Shown in pieces: positions 36,759 to 46,406 of a DNA stretch of 64,000 bases. The stretch's first letter is position 1. The number at the start of each line of letters is the position of its first letter. The notes under the pieces were generated by a model. That model ran no database searches. It saw nothing but the letters and a program-made list of their open reading frames with translations, and was not told where the DNA came from. The translations under genes and the position numbers were made by a program. Origin of the DNA: an uncultured Aquimarina sp. (GTDB lineage Bacteria > Bacteroidota > Bacteroidia > Flavobacteriales > Flavobacteriaceae); assembly GCA_947498815.1 (NCBI GenBank), contig CANMLU010000004.1, positions 310,001-374,000 of the forward strand, given 5' to 3'.

Positions 36759-39308
36759 ATGAAATCATATTTAATAAAATTTAGTACACATATTTCATTT
36801 TGTCTATTGATTGGGCTCAGTGGAATTATTAATGGACAAACTCCTGTCCCCACATCTGTAATAGCCGAAGCATATAATGATACTGATATCCTAATTACCT
36901 GGCAGGATAATGCAAACAACGAATCTGGGTATATCCTAGAACGACAGAGTTCACAAGAACCATGGAAAGAAATAGCGACCTTACCTGCCAATACAACTAG
37001 TTATAATGACAAGGGCTTGCCTATGGCAAGTGTGTTTTGCTATAGAGTTCGTCCTTCAAACACAGATGAATATTCTTCCTTTAATTTTGCATTTACTGCG
37101 GGAAATCATAATATGTATTCTGGAAATGATTACCCCGAAGCTGATTTTATTCCTTTCAAGGTACTCGAGATTATGGGTACTTCTGGGAACGATAATATTA
37201 CAGTAAGTCGTAGAGGCGCTATTGTAGATGTGGTAGTCAACGGTACCACTACCAGTTATGCCAAAGATAACTATGATGAAATAAGCATAAAAGGAGGAGA
37301 AGGGAACGATAAAATTGTAGTCAATGACGGGGTAAACTGGCAAGCACGTATCTATGGAGGTGCTGGTTCTGATGAACTTACATATTTGGGCAGTGAGAAA
37401 GCCTGGTTAGTGGGTATAGGCGGCGGAAGTGATATTCTTACCGGAAATGGTGAAAACACAAGTTATTGGGCCGATCAAGAAGAAATTGATGTGGTGAATG
37501 CTACAGCAAAAGAAAGGCGTAAATATAGGGTGCATCGGGTTACAGAATTTTATCAACCTTACTCTAACAATCCAAATAACCGGAAATATGTCACTAAAGA
37601 TCAAGATGGAAGAAGGTGGCCTGATGATCTAACTACTACCATGAGGATTTTTTATGGGGGCAATTCTAGAGATAAGGCGTCGGAGTATTCATTATGGGGT
37701 AGAGGTCCGCTTAATTTCGATGTACAACAACGAATAGAAGTTTGTCCTCAGGCAAGTCGGGTGCAGGCAATGGCCGAGTCCCATCCAAGTTTGTTTCGAG
37801 AATGGGCTGTGGATTTGGGAGATGGTACTTATGCCGTGCAACATGGCCCTCTTAATGATCAGACCTATGCGCGTATCGATGATGACGTGAAGTTTATTGC
37901 CTTATCACCCTTACCGATCAGTAAAAATGTATGGTGGCCGGTTTTGCTAAAGGCTTATTACGGTTACCGTTTAAGAATGCCAATAGATGAAGATCCTGCA
38001 ACTAATGTGCACGAAAAAGTTGAATTTGCTGAGCAAGGTGATGCTGTGAGCTATACTTATAATTATAATGGTAGTGAGGCTACAGGATATCATTTTATTC
38101 ATACTCCTTTAATGGATAAAGAGACACTTTTTCAAACCTGTAAGGAGTTGTTTGACCAGGGTTATGGGGCTACCTCAGGAAAAACAAATGGAAATTTCTT
38201 TTTAGGAGCCCCCGTTGTGCATGGAGGTCATGTGTATTCATTTTCAGGAGTGTATAAAAACGCCAATGGCGAGCCTAGATTTATTGTCCGTAATCCTTAT
38301 GGACTCATATATTCTACATTTGAACCCTCACGGGCTCATATTGCAGCTGGGTTTTATGAATTAGGACTTGATCAACTAGTGGTAGGAGATGGGTTGTATG
38401 ATCTATCTTATGAGCAATTTGTGGCTAATTATACTAATGCGTATTTCTTTAAATTTAAAGATAAAGAGGTTACGCCAGATATTACAGAACCATCACAAGA
38501 GCCATCGCCAATCAATACCGATACTTGGTATCATATTGAGAATATTGGATACTCTAAATACTTACAAAGTACAGGTACCGATGATGGAACTGGAAATACC
38601 TGTGGGGGAGCAGCCACGAACATTCGAGGAATCGATAAGCAATATGCCGATGATCAAGCGCAATGGAAGTTAATTGATGCAGGTAATAATCAATATTATA
38701 TGTACAACAAAGCGCAAAATGGTCATATCCAGGTCTCAGGAAAACCAGATGCAACAGCCAATGATGGTAATTGTGGAGATGATAAAACCAAGACCACCAG
38801 ATTGGCTGGAAAAAGTTGTAGAGGGGATTGGGTAAAATGGGAGCTAAAAGAATCCGATGTGATTAATGAATACCATCTTTACAATAAGAAAAGCAATACC
38901 TATATGCAATGCTTATCGTCTGATGATTTGATTGATGGAAATTCTCAAAAAGGGGTACAAGTAAGACAGGTATCTACATCCTGCTCTGGTAACCTAACGC
39001 GATGGAGATTTATTCCTGCCCAAGAATCTGTAAACAATTCTAGGTTGGCCGATAGTGCAACCAAGATCAATCAAAATGAAGAGGAGTGGTTTATCCTCAA
39101 GAATCCGGTTTCTGATCAATTAGAAATACGTAGTCAAGGGGCATATGGTATTGCAATATTCAATATGAATGGCCAATCAGTTACACAACAACACAATTTG
39201 CAAGGCAATAAAGTAATTGATATAAGCCAATTGCCCGAAGGAATGTATTTTGTAACCTATGAAAATCAAGGTTTTTCACAAACCAAGAAAATAATTATCA
39301 AACGATAA
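36759..39308 (+). CDS. Calpain-like cysteine peptidase with FN3, RTX-like and beta-trefoil-like domains, T9SS-secreted (cassette 2)
   Basis: 849 residues. Sec signal (SGIINGQ), FN3 domain (about 28-115; ITWQDNANNESGYILER), RTX-like region (about 135-230; GTSGNDNITV, GGEGNDKIVV, GGAGSDELTY). The peptidase region (about 300-580) has VQQRIEVCPQASRV (candidate Cys329), WAVDLGDGTYAV, VVHGGHVYSF (His491) and IVRNPYG (Asn512), matching the triad of the protein at 20825. The C-terminal half holds a ricin-like region (about 590-770) with YHIENIGYSKYLQS and related lobes, then a type A T9SS domain (KNPVSDQLEIRSQG). The Cys is followed by Pro, so activity is uncertain. Paralogue of 20825, but released by T9SS instead of lipid-anchored. 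It closes cassette 2 with its own palindromic upstream region. Confidence 0.78.
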   Translation: MKSYLIKFSTHISFCLLIGLSGIINGQTPVPTSVIAEAYNDTDILITWQDNANNESGYILERQSSQEPWKEIATLPANTTSYNDKGLPMASVFCYRVRPSNTDEYSSFNFAFTAGNHNMYSGNDYPEADFIPFKVLEIMGTSGNDNITVSRRGAIVDVVVNGTTTSYAKDNYDEISIKGGEGNDKIVVNDGVNWQARIYGGAGSDELTYLGSEKAWLVGIGGGSDILTGNGENTSYWADQEEIDVVNATAKERRKYRVHRVTEFYQPYSNNPNNRKYVTKDQDGRRWPDDLTTTMRIFYGGNSRDKASEYSLWGRGPLNFDVQQRIEVCPQASRVQAMAESHPSLFREWAVDLGDGTYAVQHGPLNDQTYARIDDDVKFIALSPLPISKNVWWPVLLKAYYGYRLRMPIDEDPATNVHEKVEFAEQGDAVSYTYNYNGSEATGYHFIHTPLMDKETLFQTCKELFDQGYGATSGKTNGNFFLGAPVVHGGHVYSFSGVYKNANGEPRFIVRNPYGLIYSTFEPSRAHIAAGFYELGLDQLVVGDGLYDLSYEQFVANYTNAYFFKFKDKEVTPDITEPSQEPSPINTDTWYHIENIGYSKYLQSTGTDDGTGNTCGGAATNIRGIDKQYADDQAQWKLIDAGNNQYYMYNKAQNGHIQVSGKPDATANDGNCGDDKTKTTRLAGKSCRGDWVKWELKESDVINEYHLYNKKSNTYMQCLSSDDLIDGNSQKGVQVRQVSTSCSGNLTRWRFIPAQESVNNSRLADSATKINQNEEEWFILKNPVSDQLEIRSQGAYGIAIFNMNGQSVTQQHNLQGNKVIDISQLPEGMYFVTYENQGFSQTKKIIIKR

Positions 39309-39320
39309 TCTATTCAATAG

Positions 39321-39370
39321 CCCCGGATAATATAGCATTGAAAGATGTTTTATAGTATTTGGGGTTTTTT
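39321..39370 (+). terminator. Hairpin terminator with T-run after the second calpain-like gene
   Basis: CCCCGGATAATATA (39321-39334) pairs with TATAGTATTTGGGG (39351-39364), 13 of 14 positions including two G-U, followed directly by TTTTTT. It is 12 bp after the stop. The region resembles the hairpin after the gene at 43768. Confidence 0.7.
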
Positions 39371-39542
39371 AGTAATATGGTATAATGATATTGTATAGTT
39401 TTAAAGAATCTTTAAGGGAGTATTACAAATAGGTGTCTTGTTAATTTTTATTACCAAATTTAGTTAAAAATTAAGGGGAGGAGTAGGGTAAATTACTTTC
39501 ATTTCGTTTTATTTAATTACTTATTAACCAACATGACTCAAA

Positions 39543-42500
39543 ATGAAAAAAAATAACTTTTATTTTATTGTATTATTAGTTTTTCTGATGACTTCGTTGT
39601 CTTTTTCGCAAGAATGCGATTGGAAACCCACTCCAGAAATAGTTCAATTTCAAAAATTCTATCATAAAAAAATAAAAAATGCAAATAAAAGTAATACTGC
39701 AGTTAGTATTCCTGTATTTGTTGCAGTTATTAATAAAACCAACGGAAACCCTTCGGTATCTGTAAATAAAATAAATCAACTTTTTAGTGAGATAGCCTCA
39801 AAATTTCAGGTTGCGAATATCACATTTTATATTGCAGACGATATTTTGTATGTGCCTAATGGGCAACGGCCAGAATTTCCTAACCATAAAGGAAAATTTT
39901 TACGACTAATATTTGATCCTGATCTGAATTCTAATATTTGTGGCAGTGCATTAGGATTAAGACTAAAAATTCGCGCAACAAACAGTTGTATGGTATGGAA
40001 TGTACTCGCCCATGAATTTGGTCATAACCTGGGACTACGTCATACACATGGTCCAACCAATAATGGTACTACTACAGAATTGGTTGATGGCAGTAATTGT
40101 ACCACCAATGGGGATGGATTTTGTGACACCCCGGCAGATCCTAATTTAAGTAGTAAAGTGAACGGAGCTTGTGTGTATACTGGAAATGCTACTGATGCCA
40201 ATGGAGATACCTATATGCCACTGACCGATAATATCATGTCATACTCAAGATATAGTTGTATTGATAATTTTACGCAAGAGCAAAATGATTATATCAATGC
40301 TTTTGCTAATACTGCCAAGTATTCGTATTGTGATTTGGATTTTGCCAGCCTTACAGAATCTGTACAAATTTGCCTGGGCAGTACAGCAACCTTAACTGCT
40401 TCTGGTAATGGTAACGTTACTTGGTATGCCCAAAGAGAAGGCGGTCCTCTACTAGCTTCCGGAAATTCGTTTACTACACCTGTTATTAATAATAGTAGTA
40501 CATTTTATGTAACCTTAGATAACGGCAGCTGCAATTTGAAAAGAGTTCCCGTTTATGTAGAAATCATACCTGATACTGCACCTATTAATTTTAGTGAAAC
40601 TACGATAGCAAGTTCGCCTCAAAGTATAAGAAATCCTGTTAAATTTAATGGAAACTTGTATTTTAATAATTATGAGGGTGATTTGTTGGAACTAAAACCG
40701 GGAAGTACTATCCCTACTATTATTCATACTTTTCCCGAAGGGAGTATCTCAAAAATTTTTACCGACGGTACTACCTTATTTATTGGTATATCCAATTCTG
40801 GTTCCGCTGGAAGTAATTCGGGTGGTGGTTCTAAGGTAGAATTACATGCTTTCAATAACATTACACAAAAAATATCACTATTAAGAGAGTGGTCAAATGC
40901 AAACTCGTCTTTTGAGCATGGTTTTGCCAATAATATTTTGTATTTCGGAATTTATAATGAAGGACGTAACGGAGTAGATTTGTGGATCTATAAAGACAAT
41001 ACAACTTTTGAACAACTAGACAATTACAATTTTAATCTTTCCAGCTTTACAAAATTTAATGACAAAATGTATTTTGCTGCCGACAAAGATGAAACAGGTA
41101 CCGAATTATGGGTTTCAGACGGTACCCAATCTGGCACCCAAATAGTTAAAGACATTGAGCCAGGTATTAACTCTTCAATTAACGTTTATAATTTTAAAAT
41201 ACAGATACTTAATAATCAGTTGTATTTTATAGTAAAACAGCATTTATGGGTTTCTGATGGTACTACAAACGGCACCCAACCCTTGCTTGATGCTGACCAA
41301 ACAGGAATATTAGATATATCAGGATTGACAAAGCAGGGTGATTATCTTTTTTTCAATGGTAATTCAACTTCTTTCGGAAACGAGCCTTATATAAGTGATG
41401 GTACAGTTTCAGGGACTTCACTTTTAAGTGATATTGCTACGGGAACTGCCGGATCATCTGCAAGGGAATTTACATTAATTGGCGACGATCTTTATCTAGC
41501 AGCAACTAAAGAAATTTTTGATAGTGAATTATATAAAATAAATATCAATACCAAGATAGCTACACTAGTCAAAAATATTAATGTTGAAACAAGTAGTTCA
41601 CCACGAAGGTTTGTTGCTATTGACAATCTTCTATATTTCATAGCCAATACAAGCAATGGAAATAGAGCTTTTGTTAGTAATGGTTCATCGGCAGGGACAT
41701 ATGCGATCTCACAGTTTAATGCTACCGGCATATTTGACCAAGCTGCACTATCTTTTGATAACAGATTGTTTTTTATCTTTTTTAATGATAATGGAGGAGT
41801 AGAATTTACAGCCCTACAAAATAGTACTATTGCTACGTGTCCTGGAGATCAAGCAACCCTTACTGTTTCGAATGCCAACGGTAATACGGTGCATTGGTAT
41901 GAAACTTTAAATAGTCAAACGCCTGTCTTTACTGGTGAGACATTTACGAGTCTGAAAATTTATGATGGGACCAGTTATTATGCCTCTTTTTTGGTAGATG
42001 ATTGTGAGAGCGGTCGCACCGAGTTTCCCGTTTCAATAGTACCAGCGTCAGACTCAGTTAATTGTGGTGATTATTTTGGTGTTTCAATACATAATTTAAC
42101 TGCCAATCAAGAGTTTGGTGAAGGCAGTACTGTGCCTATAGAAGCGGTAATATCCAACGGTGATGTAAAAATTACTTCGGTCGATTTTTATGTTGATGAT
42201 ATAAAAATAGGCAGTAATGCTGGTACACCTTTTAATTATAACGCAACAGGTTTGGCTCTGGGAAATCATCAGGTTAAGGTCATTGCTTTTGATAAATTTG
42301 GATATCAGGCAACCTCTGTAAGCATTGATATTATAATTACATCAACCCCTTGTTCTCTTTCTCTTTCACAAGATACTACAGTTACACAAAATGCAAGCTG
42401 TGGCAACGCCGATGGTTCAGTAGGTATTATCGTAACTGGTTCAGCTAATTATAATTTAGTTTGGAAAGACGCCAATATGCAAACTGTAGCTGTTAATGAT

Positions 42501-42893
42501 AGTAAAAATCCAACCAACCTTGTCAAAGGAGTCTATACCATAACAGTTACTGATACTACTAATTGCTCACAACAAATTACTGTAGCGGTTGATGAAGATT
42601 GTGGCTATAACGATATTATTTTATATCCTAATCCCATTAAAAATGGTTATCTGAATTTAACAGGTGTCACAACCAAAGGCCTAAATATCTCTGACCTTGA
42701 AGTAGCTCTTTTTCAGGTTAATGGACAATTTGTAAGTAATATTTTGGTAAATAATATAAGAGAAATTGAAAAAGATCTTTTTGCGATTAATTTGAAAATA
42801 CCGAGAAATTTAGCCAGCAATTTGTATCATTTAAAAGTTAAAGACAATAAAAACCTGTACATAGATAGCATTGTATTAATTGATAATAAATAG
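39543..42893 (+). CDS. M43 (pappalysin-like) metalloprotease, multidomain, T9SS-secreted
   Basis: 1116 residues; signal ends near LSFSQ. The peptidase domain (about 50-260) has HEFGHNLGLRH (His157, Glu158, His161, His167), the zinc motif HExxHxxGxxH, and a Met-turn in NIMSYSRYSC, as in the pappalysin M43B group. Next are an Ig-like domain (about 268-340; LGSTATLTASGNGNVTWY) and a region with ELWVSDGTQSGT-type repeats (about 350-760), the ELWxxDGT pattern of beta-propeller-like proteins. Then a second Ig-like unit (WYETLNSQTP), an Ig domain (VDFYVDDIKIG), a SprB-like repeat (NASCGNADGSVGI), and a type A T9SS domain (LYPNPIKNG). It acts outside the cell on proteins; substrate unknown. Confidence 0.88.
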   Translation: MKKNNFYFIVLLVFLMTSLSFSQECDWKPTPEIVQFQKFYHKKIKNANKSNTAVSIPVFVAVINKTNGNPSVSVNKINQLFSEIASKFQVANITFYIADDILYVPNGQRPEFPNHKGKFLRLIFDPDLNSNICGSALGLRLKIRATNSCMVWNVLAHEFGHNLGLRHTHGPTNNGTTTELVDGSNCTTNGDGFCDTPADPNLSSKVNGACVYTGNATDANGDTYMPLTDNIMSYSRYSCIDNFTQEQNDYINAFANTAKYSYCDLDFASLTESVQICLGSTATLTASGNGNVTWYAQREGGPLLASGNSFTTPVINNSSTFYVTLDNGSCNLKRVPVYVEIIPDTAPINFSETTIASSPQSIRNPVKFNGNLYFNNYEGDLLELKPGSTIPTIIHTFPEGSISKIFTDGTTLFIGISNSGSAGSNSGGGSKVELHAFNNITQKISLLREWSNANSSFEHGFANNILYFGIYNEGRNGVDLWIYKDNTTFEQLDNYNFNLSSFTKFNDKMYFAADKDETGTELWVSDGTQSGTQIVKDIEPGINSSINVYNFKIQILNNQLYFIVKQHLWVSDGTTNGTQPLLDADQTGILDISGLTKQGDYLFFNGNSTSFGNEPYISDGTVSGTSLLSDIATGTAGSSAREFTLIGDDLYLAATKEIFDSELYKININTKIATLVKNINVETSSSPRRFVAIDNLLYFIANTSNGNRAFVSNGSSAGTYAISQFNATGIFDQAALSFDNRLFFIFFNDNGGVEFTALQNSTIATCPGDQATLTVSNANGNTVHWYETLNSQTPVFTGETFTSLKIYDGTSYYASFLVDDCESGRTEFPVSIVPASDSVNCGDYFGVSIHNLTANQEFGEGSTVPIEAVISNGDVKITSVDFYVDDIKIGSNAGTPFNYNATGLALGNHQVKVIAFDKFGYQATSVSIDIIITSTPCSLSLSQDTTVTQNASCGNADGSVGIIVTGSANYNLVWKDANMQTVAVNDSKNPTNLVKGVYTITVTDTTNCSQQITVAVDEDCGYNDIILYPNPIKNGYLNLTGVTTKGLNISDLEVALFQVNGQFVSNILVNNIREIEKDLFAINLKIPRNLASNLYHLKVKDNKNLYIDSIVLIDNK

Positions 42894-42965
42894 CTTCAAT
42901 TTGATCTGAATTATTATAAAGATTATAATTAGACGAGAAACTCCTATGAGCGCAAACTAGCATAA

Positions 42966-43157
42966 TTAAAAAGAGAACAACCTTATTTTTTCAAGAAACC
43001 CAGAAAAAGTATTGAAACTTTGTTGTCTCAACTTTGTAAGCAATTTAAGATCCGAAGAAATTATGACAAATATTTTGGTGGACTTAAAAACAGCATCTTA
43101 TCCATGATAATGGCAATGATAGTTATTCAGTATATCAATAAGTTTGAATTTAACTGA
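42966..43157 (+). pseudogene. IS982-type transposase, C-terminal remnant
   Basis: An open stretch with no start codon of its own ends at TGA 43155-43157. It encodes KKPRKSIETLLSQLCKQFK, then RRNYDKYFGGL and VIQYINKFEFN. This matches what I remember of the tail of IS982-family transposases (RIE-FSQL, then RRNYAK, then LLQYIN). About 64 of roughly 300 residues remain, and upstream codons run into a stop at 42963. A 12-bp motif at 43184, TGCACAACGGGT, may be the right end of the element. It is evidence of an old insertion between the M43 and beta-helix genes. Confidence 0.65.
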
Positions 43158-43179
43158 GATATTAACAGTTAATATCTCA
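43155..43179. repeat. Perfect 12-bp-arm palindrome over the transposase remnant stop
   Basis: TGAGATATTAAC (43155-43166) and GTTAATATCTCA (43168-43179) are exact inverted copies with one base between. It begins on the TGA of the transposase remnant, so it may have been the element's own terminator. Confidence 0.8.
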
Positions 43180-43195
43180 GAAATGCACAACGGGT

Positions 43196-43767
43196 TAATG
43201 AAATATTAAATTAAGGCATCCTCAATTCGTTGTAGAATTTATTAATTTATTGAATATGCTAAAGATTTCTACTATATAGGTTTTTCTTCCAAAAAAAGAT
43301 TTTCACGAATTCTAGTTGAATGCCTTCGAATTCTAAAAAACACTTGATTACAAAGATAATATGTGATTACTTTTAAACCGTATTTAAGATAAGGTTTTTC
43401 GGCTTTAAATATACTTAACCCCTAAATAAGATAGTAATGAAATATTTTATATTACTTACAGTTTTAATTTACTTTCATATACTCTACCTACTTTTTTTAC
43501 ATCTTCGAAATTTACATACATTTTTTAAATTCTCTCATCGAATCGAATCTTAACTTACGGTAAAAGTTGCCTTTTGCTAGGTAGATAAATATTTCTAAAT
43601 CTGATCTATTTGCACCGAAAAATAAAGAAAAGACAGTACAATCTCATTAACTGACGATTTTGCGGGAAATCACAAAATACCGATAGTTGCCCATGAGTTA
43701 CATTAACATTTAAAAGAATCTATATGAAGTGATATTACACTAACACGTAACCTAAACTATTTTAATT
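43196..43767. other. Non-coding gap before the beta-helix gene
   Basis: No supportable gene. A short frame starting at 43437 (about 38 codons, Leu/Phe/His-rich) has no features beyond hydrophobic residues. The region is AT-rich; the promoter of the gene at 43768 should lie in its last part. Confidence 0.45.
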
Positions 43768-46293
43768 ATGAATACTAAATTTTGTGTTTCTTCAGGCAAA
43801 CAATTATGTTTTCTGGTTTTTTTATTACTTAACATATCCATTGTTAAGGCTCAAAAAGTAACCATACTAAAACCATCAGATAAAAATATTAACAGCAAAA
43901 TTAACAGAGCGAAACCGGGAGATGAGATTCGGTTTGAACCAGGTAATTATAAAGAACTACGCTTGCAAAACATTAATGGAACCAAAGAAAAACCAATTGT
44001 TTTGAAGCGAAATAAGCCTAATGGGGTGGTTAATTTTAGAGGGTCCTATGATCCGAATGATTTTTGGAGCGGAAAAACAGCGGCGATACTCAAAAATAGT
44101 AAGTATGTAGTCTTTGATAAACTTACTTTCACTCGGGCATCTAATGGATTCCAGGTTATAGAAAGTGATCATGTGATTTTTAAAGATTGCGAAATCTTCA
44201 ACATAGGGTCTAATGGTTTAAAAATTTCTAAGAACACAAAAAAGAATAATAATAGTACAGATTATTCGCATCATATAGATTGGATTGGAGGTAAAATACA
44301 TGATACAGGAAAGTCCAGAAGGGGGCAATATGGCGAAGCGATATACATTGGACAGGCACAGCAAAACACTGATAAAAGTCATGATATTTGGATTGAAGCA
44401 GTTGAGATCTTTAACATTAAAGGAGGTGAAGGTATCGATGTAAAACCAGAGGTGTATAATATTACAATTAAAAACTGCTATCTGCACGATATAAAATTAT
44501 ACGCAGTAGAGAATGATCAGGTAAATGATGCGGCGATACAGGTAATCGCATCTACCGACAAAGCTAGTAATAATGAAACTACGAGACATCATGAACTTTG
44601 GATTGAAAATAATACCATAGAAAAAATCACTACTGATTCTCAAAACAACTCAGGAAATAGAGGAAATGGTATTGCTATAACAGGGCGACCGGGGGTATAT
44701 ATTAAGAACAACAAAATTAAAAATGTTCAACATAGTGGTATTGCAGGTTTTTATGGAAAAGGCCTTAACCCCGGGTATGAAGCCCTAGTTGATAAAAATA
44801 CTATGAATCAGATGTCTAATATTGGTTCTAAGAAAATTAATATTAATAATGGGAAATATAAGATAATTAACGCGATTAAAAAAAATCCAAACGCTGCACA
44901 AACATGGTATAGACCCAATACATCAAATCCAGACCCAGACCCGGACCCAGATCCTACACCAAGCCCTACTATATTCCCCAAAATTGAATCTTTTAGTGCG
45001 CAGCAAGATATAAATCCTGCCTCTGGATTAATTGATAAGAGTACAGCAGATAATGATCGTTGGAGTATCAGAAATAATGGTGTTTATCCACATTGGGCTG
45101 TTATAGATTATGGGGAGACCAAAAATTTTATAGGTTCGAAACTATGGACATTTGGTAATAGAGCTTATCGATATAAAATAGAGGTTTCGAATAACGTAAA
45201 CTCTGGTTATGTCACCATAGTAAACAGACAAAATAATGCGGCATCCGGACAACCAATAATCGATAGTTTTAATGCTGCAAGTGGACGTTATGTAAAAATT
45301 ACAATAACAGGAGCCCATAATTATTCAGGATCTTGGATGAGTTTGAGAGAATTAGAAATGATAGAGGGAGTAGCTCAAACAGATAAGATTGTAAGTGTCG
45401 AGGCCCCTTCTTCGGTTACACGAGGTAACACGGCATTAGTAAAAGTAGCTTATTCGGCATCGACCAATAGAGATATTGTGGTTGGTTTCCAGAAAAATAG
45501 TACGCCTTATACCAATTATGGTATAACAAGAGTGAATGTGGCTGCGGGTAGTGGTACTTTGGATGTGCAGGTACCCATAAACTCAAATACTCCAATTGCT
45601 AATGGCGCCTACCAGTTTCAAACATATATAACTGTAGATGGATCTGGTTATAATGATCGATTAAGTAATATTGTTAAGACAAATATTGATTGTACAGCCA
45701 ATAATGGTTCAATTACCATTAGAGCCAAAGGAACCTGTGGTCAAGAAACGATGAAACTAAAGGTAAATGGCAGTTTTGTAAAAACCTGGAATAATGTATC
45801 GACTTCATATAAGAATTATACATATAATAATTATAGAAATGGTAAAGTAGAAGTACATTTTACCAATGACGGATCAAGTAATGGCTGTAATAGAAACTTA
45901 ACAGTAGATCACATTACTATTTGTAACACCACCTATCAGACCGAGAACAAAGCTAGTAGAACTGGTTGTGGCAATACACAAATGTTATGGTGTAATGGTC
46001 GCTTTGACTTTGGTGATATAGGATGTAGTAATCGTTCTGCGAATAGCAATAAGACCAAAGAAATTACACCTTCTTTTGCTTTCGAGAATCCGGTTTCTAA
46101 AAACTTAGAAATACGTAGTCAAGGAGTATATAGTATTTCAGTATACAACACCAATGGGCAACCTCTTTTACAACAACAAAATCTAGTTGATAATCAGGTA
46201 TTAGATATAAGCCAATTGCCCGAAGGAATGTATTTTGTAACCTATACGAATCAGGGTTATAAAGAAACTAAGAAGATAATTATCAAGAGATAA
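43768..46293 (+). CDS. Parallel beta-helix protein (possible polysaccharide lyase or glycan-active) with F5/8-type and CBM60-like domains, T9SS-secreted
   Basis: 841 residues; signal ends near NISIVKAQ. A right-handed parallel beta-helix (about 30-370) opens AKPGDEIRFEPGNYKELRL, the start typical of PL6-like and related helices; later turns show YVVFDKLTF, VIFKDCEIFN and ITIKNCYLHD. No catalytic set is certain. A Pro-Asp linker (PDPDPDPDPTPSP) leads to a discoidin/F5-8-type domain (about 405-545; GRYVKITITG). An Ig-like region follows (about 550-645), then a domain resembling calcium-binding xylan CBMs (CBM36/60; about 648-730; ITIRAKGTCGQETMKL, VDHITIC). The type A T9SS tail (ENPVSKNLEIRSQG) is almost the same as that of the protein at 36759. 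Glycan binding seems certain; the reaction is not. Confidence 0.8.
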   Translation: MNTKFCVSSGKQLCFLVFLLLNISIVKAQKVTILKPSDKNINSKINRAKPGDEIRFEPGNYKELRLQNINGTKEKPIVLKRNKPNGVVNFRGSYDPNDFWSGKTAAILKNSKYVVFDKLTFTRASNGFQVIESDHVIFKDCEIFNIGSNGLKISKNTKKNNNSTDYSHHIDWIGGKIHDTGKSRRGQYGEAIYIGQAQQNTDKSHDIWIEAVEIFNIKGGEGIDVKPEVYNITIKNCYLHDIKLYAVENDQVNDAAIQVIASTDKASNNETTRHHELWIENNTIEKITTDSQNNSGNRGNGIAITGRPGVYIKNNKIKNVQHSGIAGFYGKGLNPGYEALVDKNTMNQMSNIGSKKININNGKYKIINAIKKNPNAAQTWYRPNTSNPDPDPDPDPTPSPTIFPKIESFSAQQDINPASGLIDKSTADNDRWSIRNNGVYPHWAVIDYGETKNFIGSKLWTFGNRAYRYKIEVSNNVNSGYVTIVNRQNNAASGQPIIDSFNAASGRYVKITITGAHNYSGSWMSLRELEMIEGVAQTDKIVSVEAPSSVTRGNTALVKVAYSASTNRDIVVGFQKNSTPYTNYGITRVNVAAGSGTLDVQVPINSNTPIANGAYQFQTYITVDGSGYNDRLSNIVKTNIDCTANNGSITIRAKGTCGQETMKLKVNGSFVKTWNNVSTSYKNYTYNNYRNGKVEVHFTNDGSSNGCNRNLTVDHITICNTTYQTENKASRTGCGNTQMLWCNGRFDFGDIGCSNRSANSNKTKEITPSFAFENPVSKNLEIRSQGVYSISVYNTNGQPLLQQQNLVDNQVLDISQLPEGMYFVTYTNQGYKETKKIIIKR

Positions 46294-46302
46294 TGTAATT
46301 CA

Positions 46303-46356
46303 ATAAATCCCAGGGACTATATAACTAAAAAATGTATAATAGTATCTGGGATTTAT
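46303..46356 (+). terminator. Hairpin terminator after the beta-helix gene
   Basis: ATAAATCCCAG (46303-46313) pairs perfectly with CTGGGATTTAT (46346-46356); the loop also contains an ACTAT/ATAGT inner pair. It starts 9 bp after the stop and resembles the hairpin at 39321, which follows the other gene with this T9SS tail. Confidence 0.65.
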
Positions 46357-46406
46357 ATTTCTGATAAGTATTCTAGTCATAGCTACCTGTGGAATCAATA
46401 TCTTAC

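Noticed and set aside
36680-36991. Minus-strand frame of 103 codons across the start of the second calpain-like gene
   Set aside because: It covers the palindromic upstream region and the signal peptide of a well-supported gene on the other strand.
43437-43553. Short hydrophobic frame of about 38 codons
   Set aside because: AT-rich DNA readily gives such frames; no signal site, no conserved pattern, no partner.
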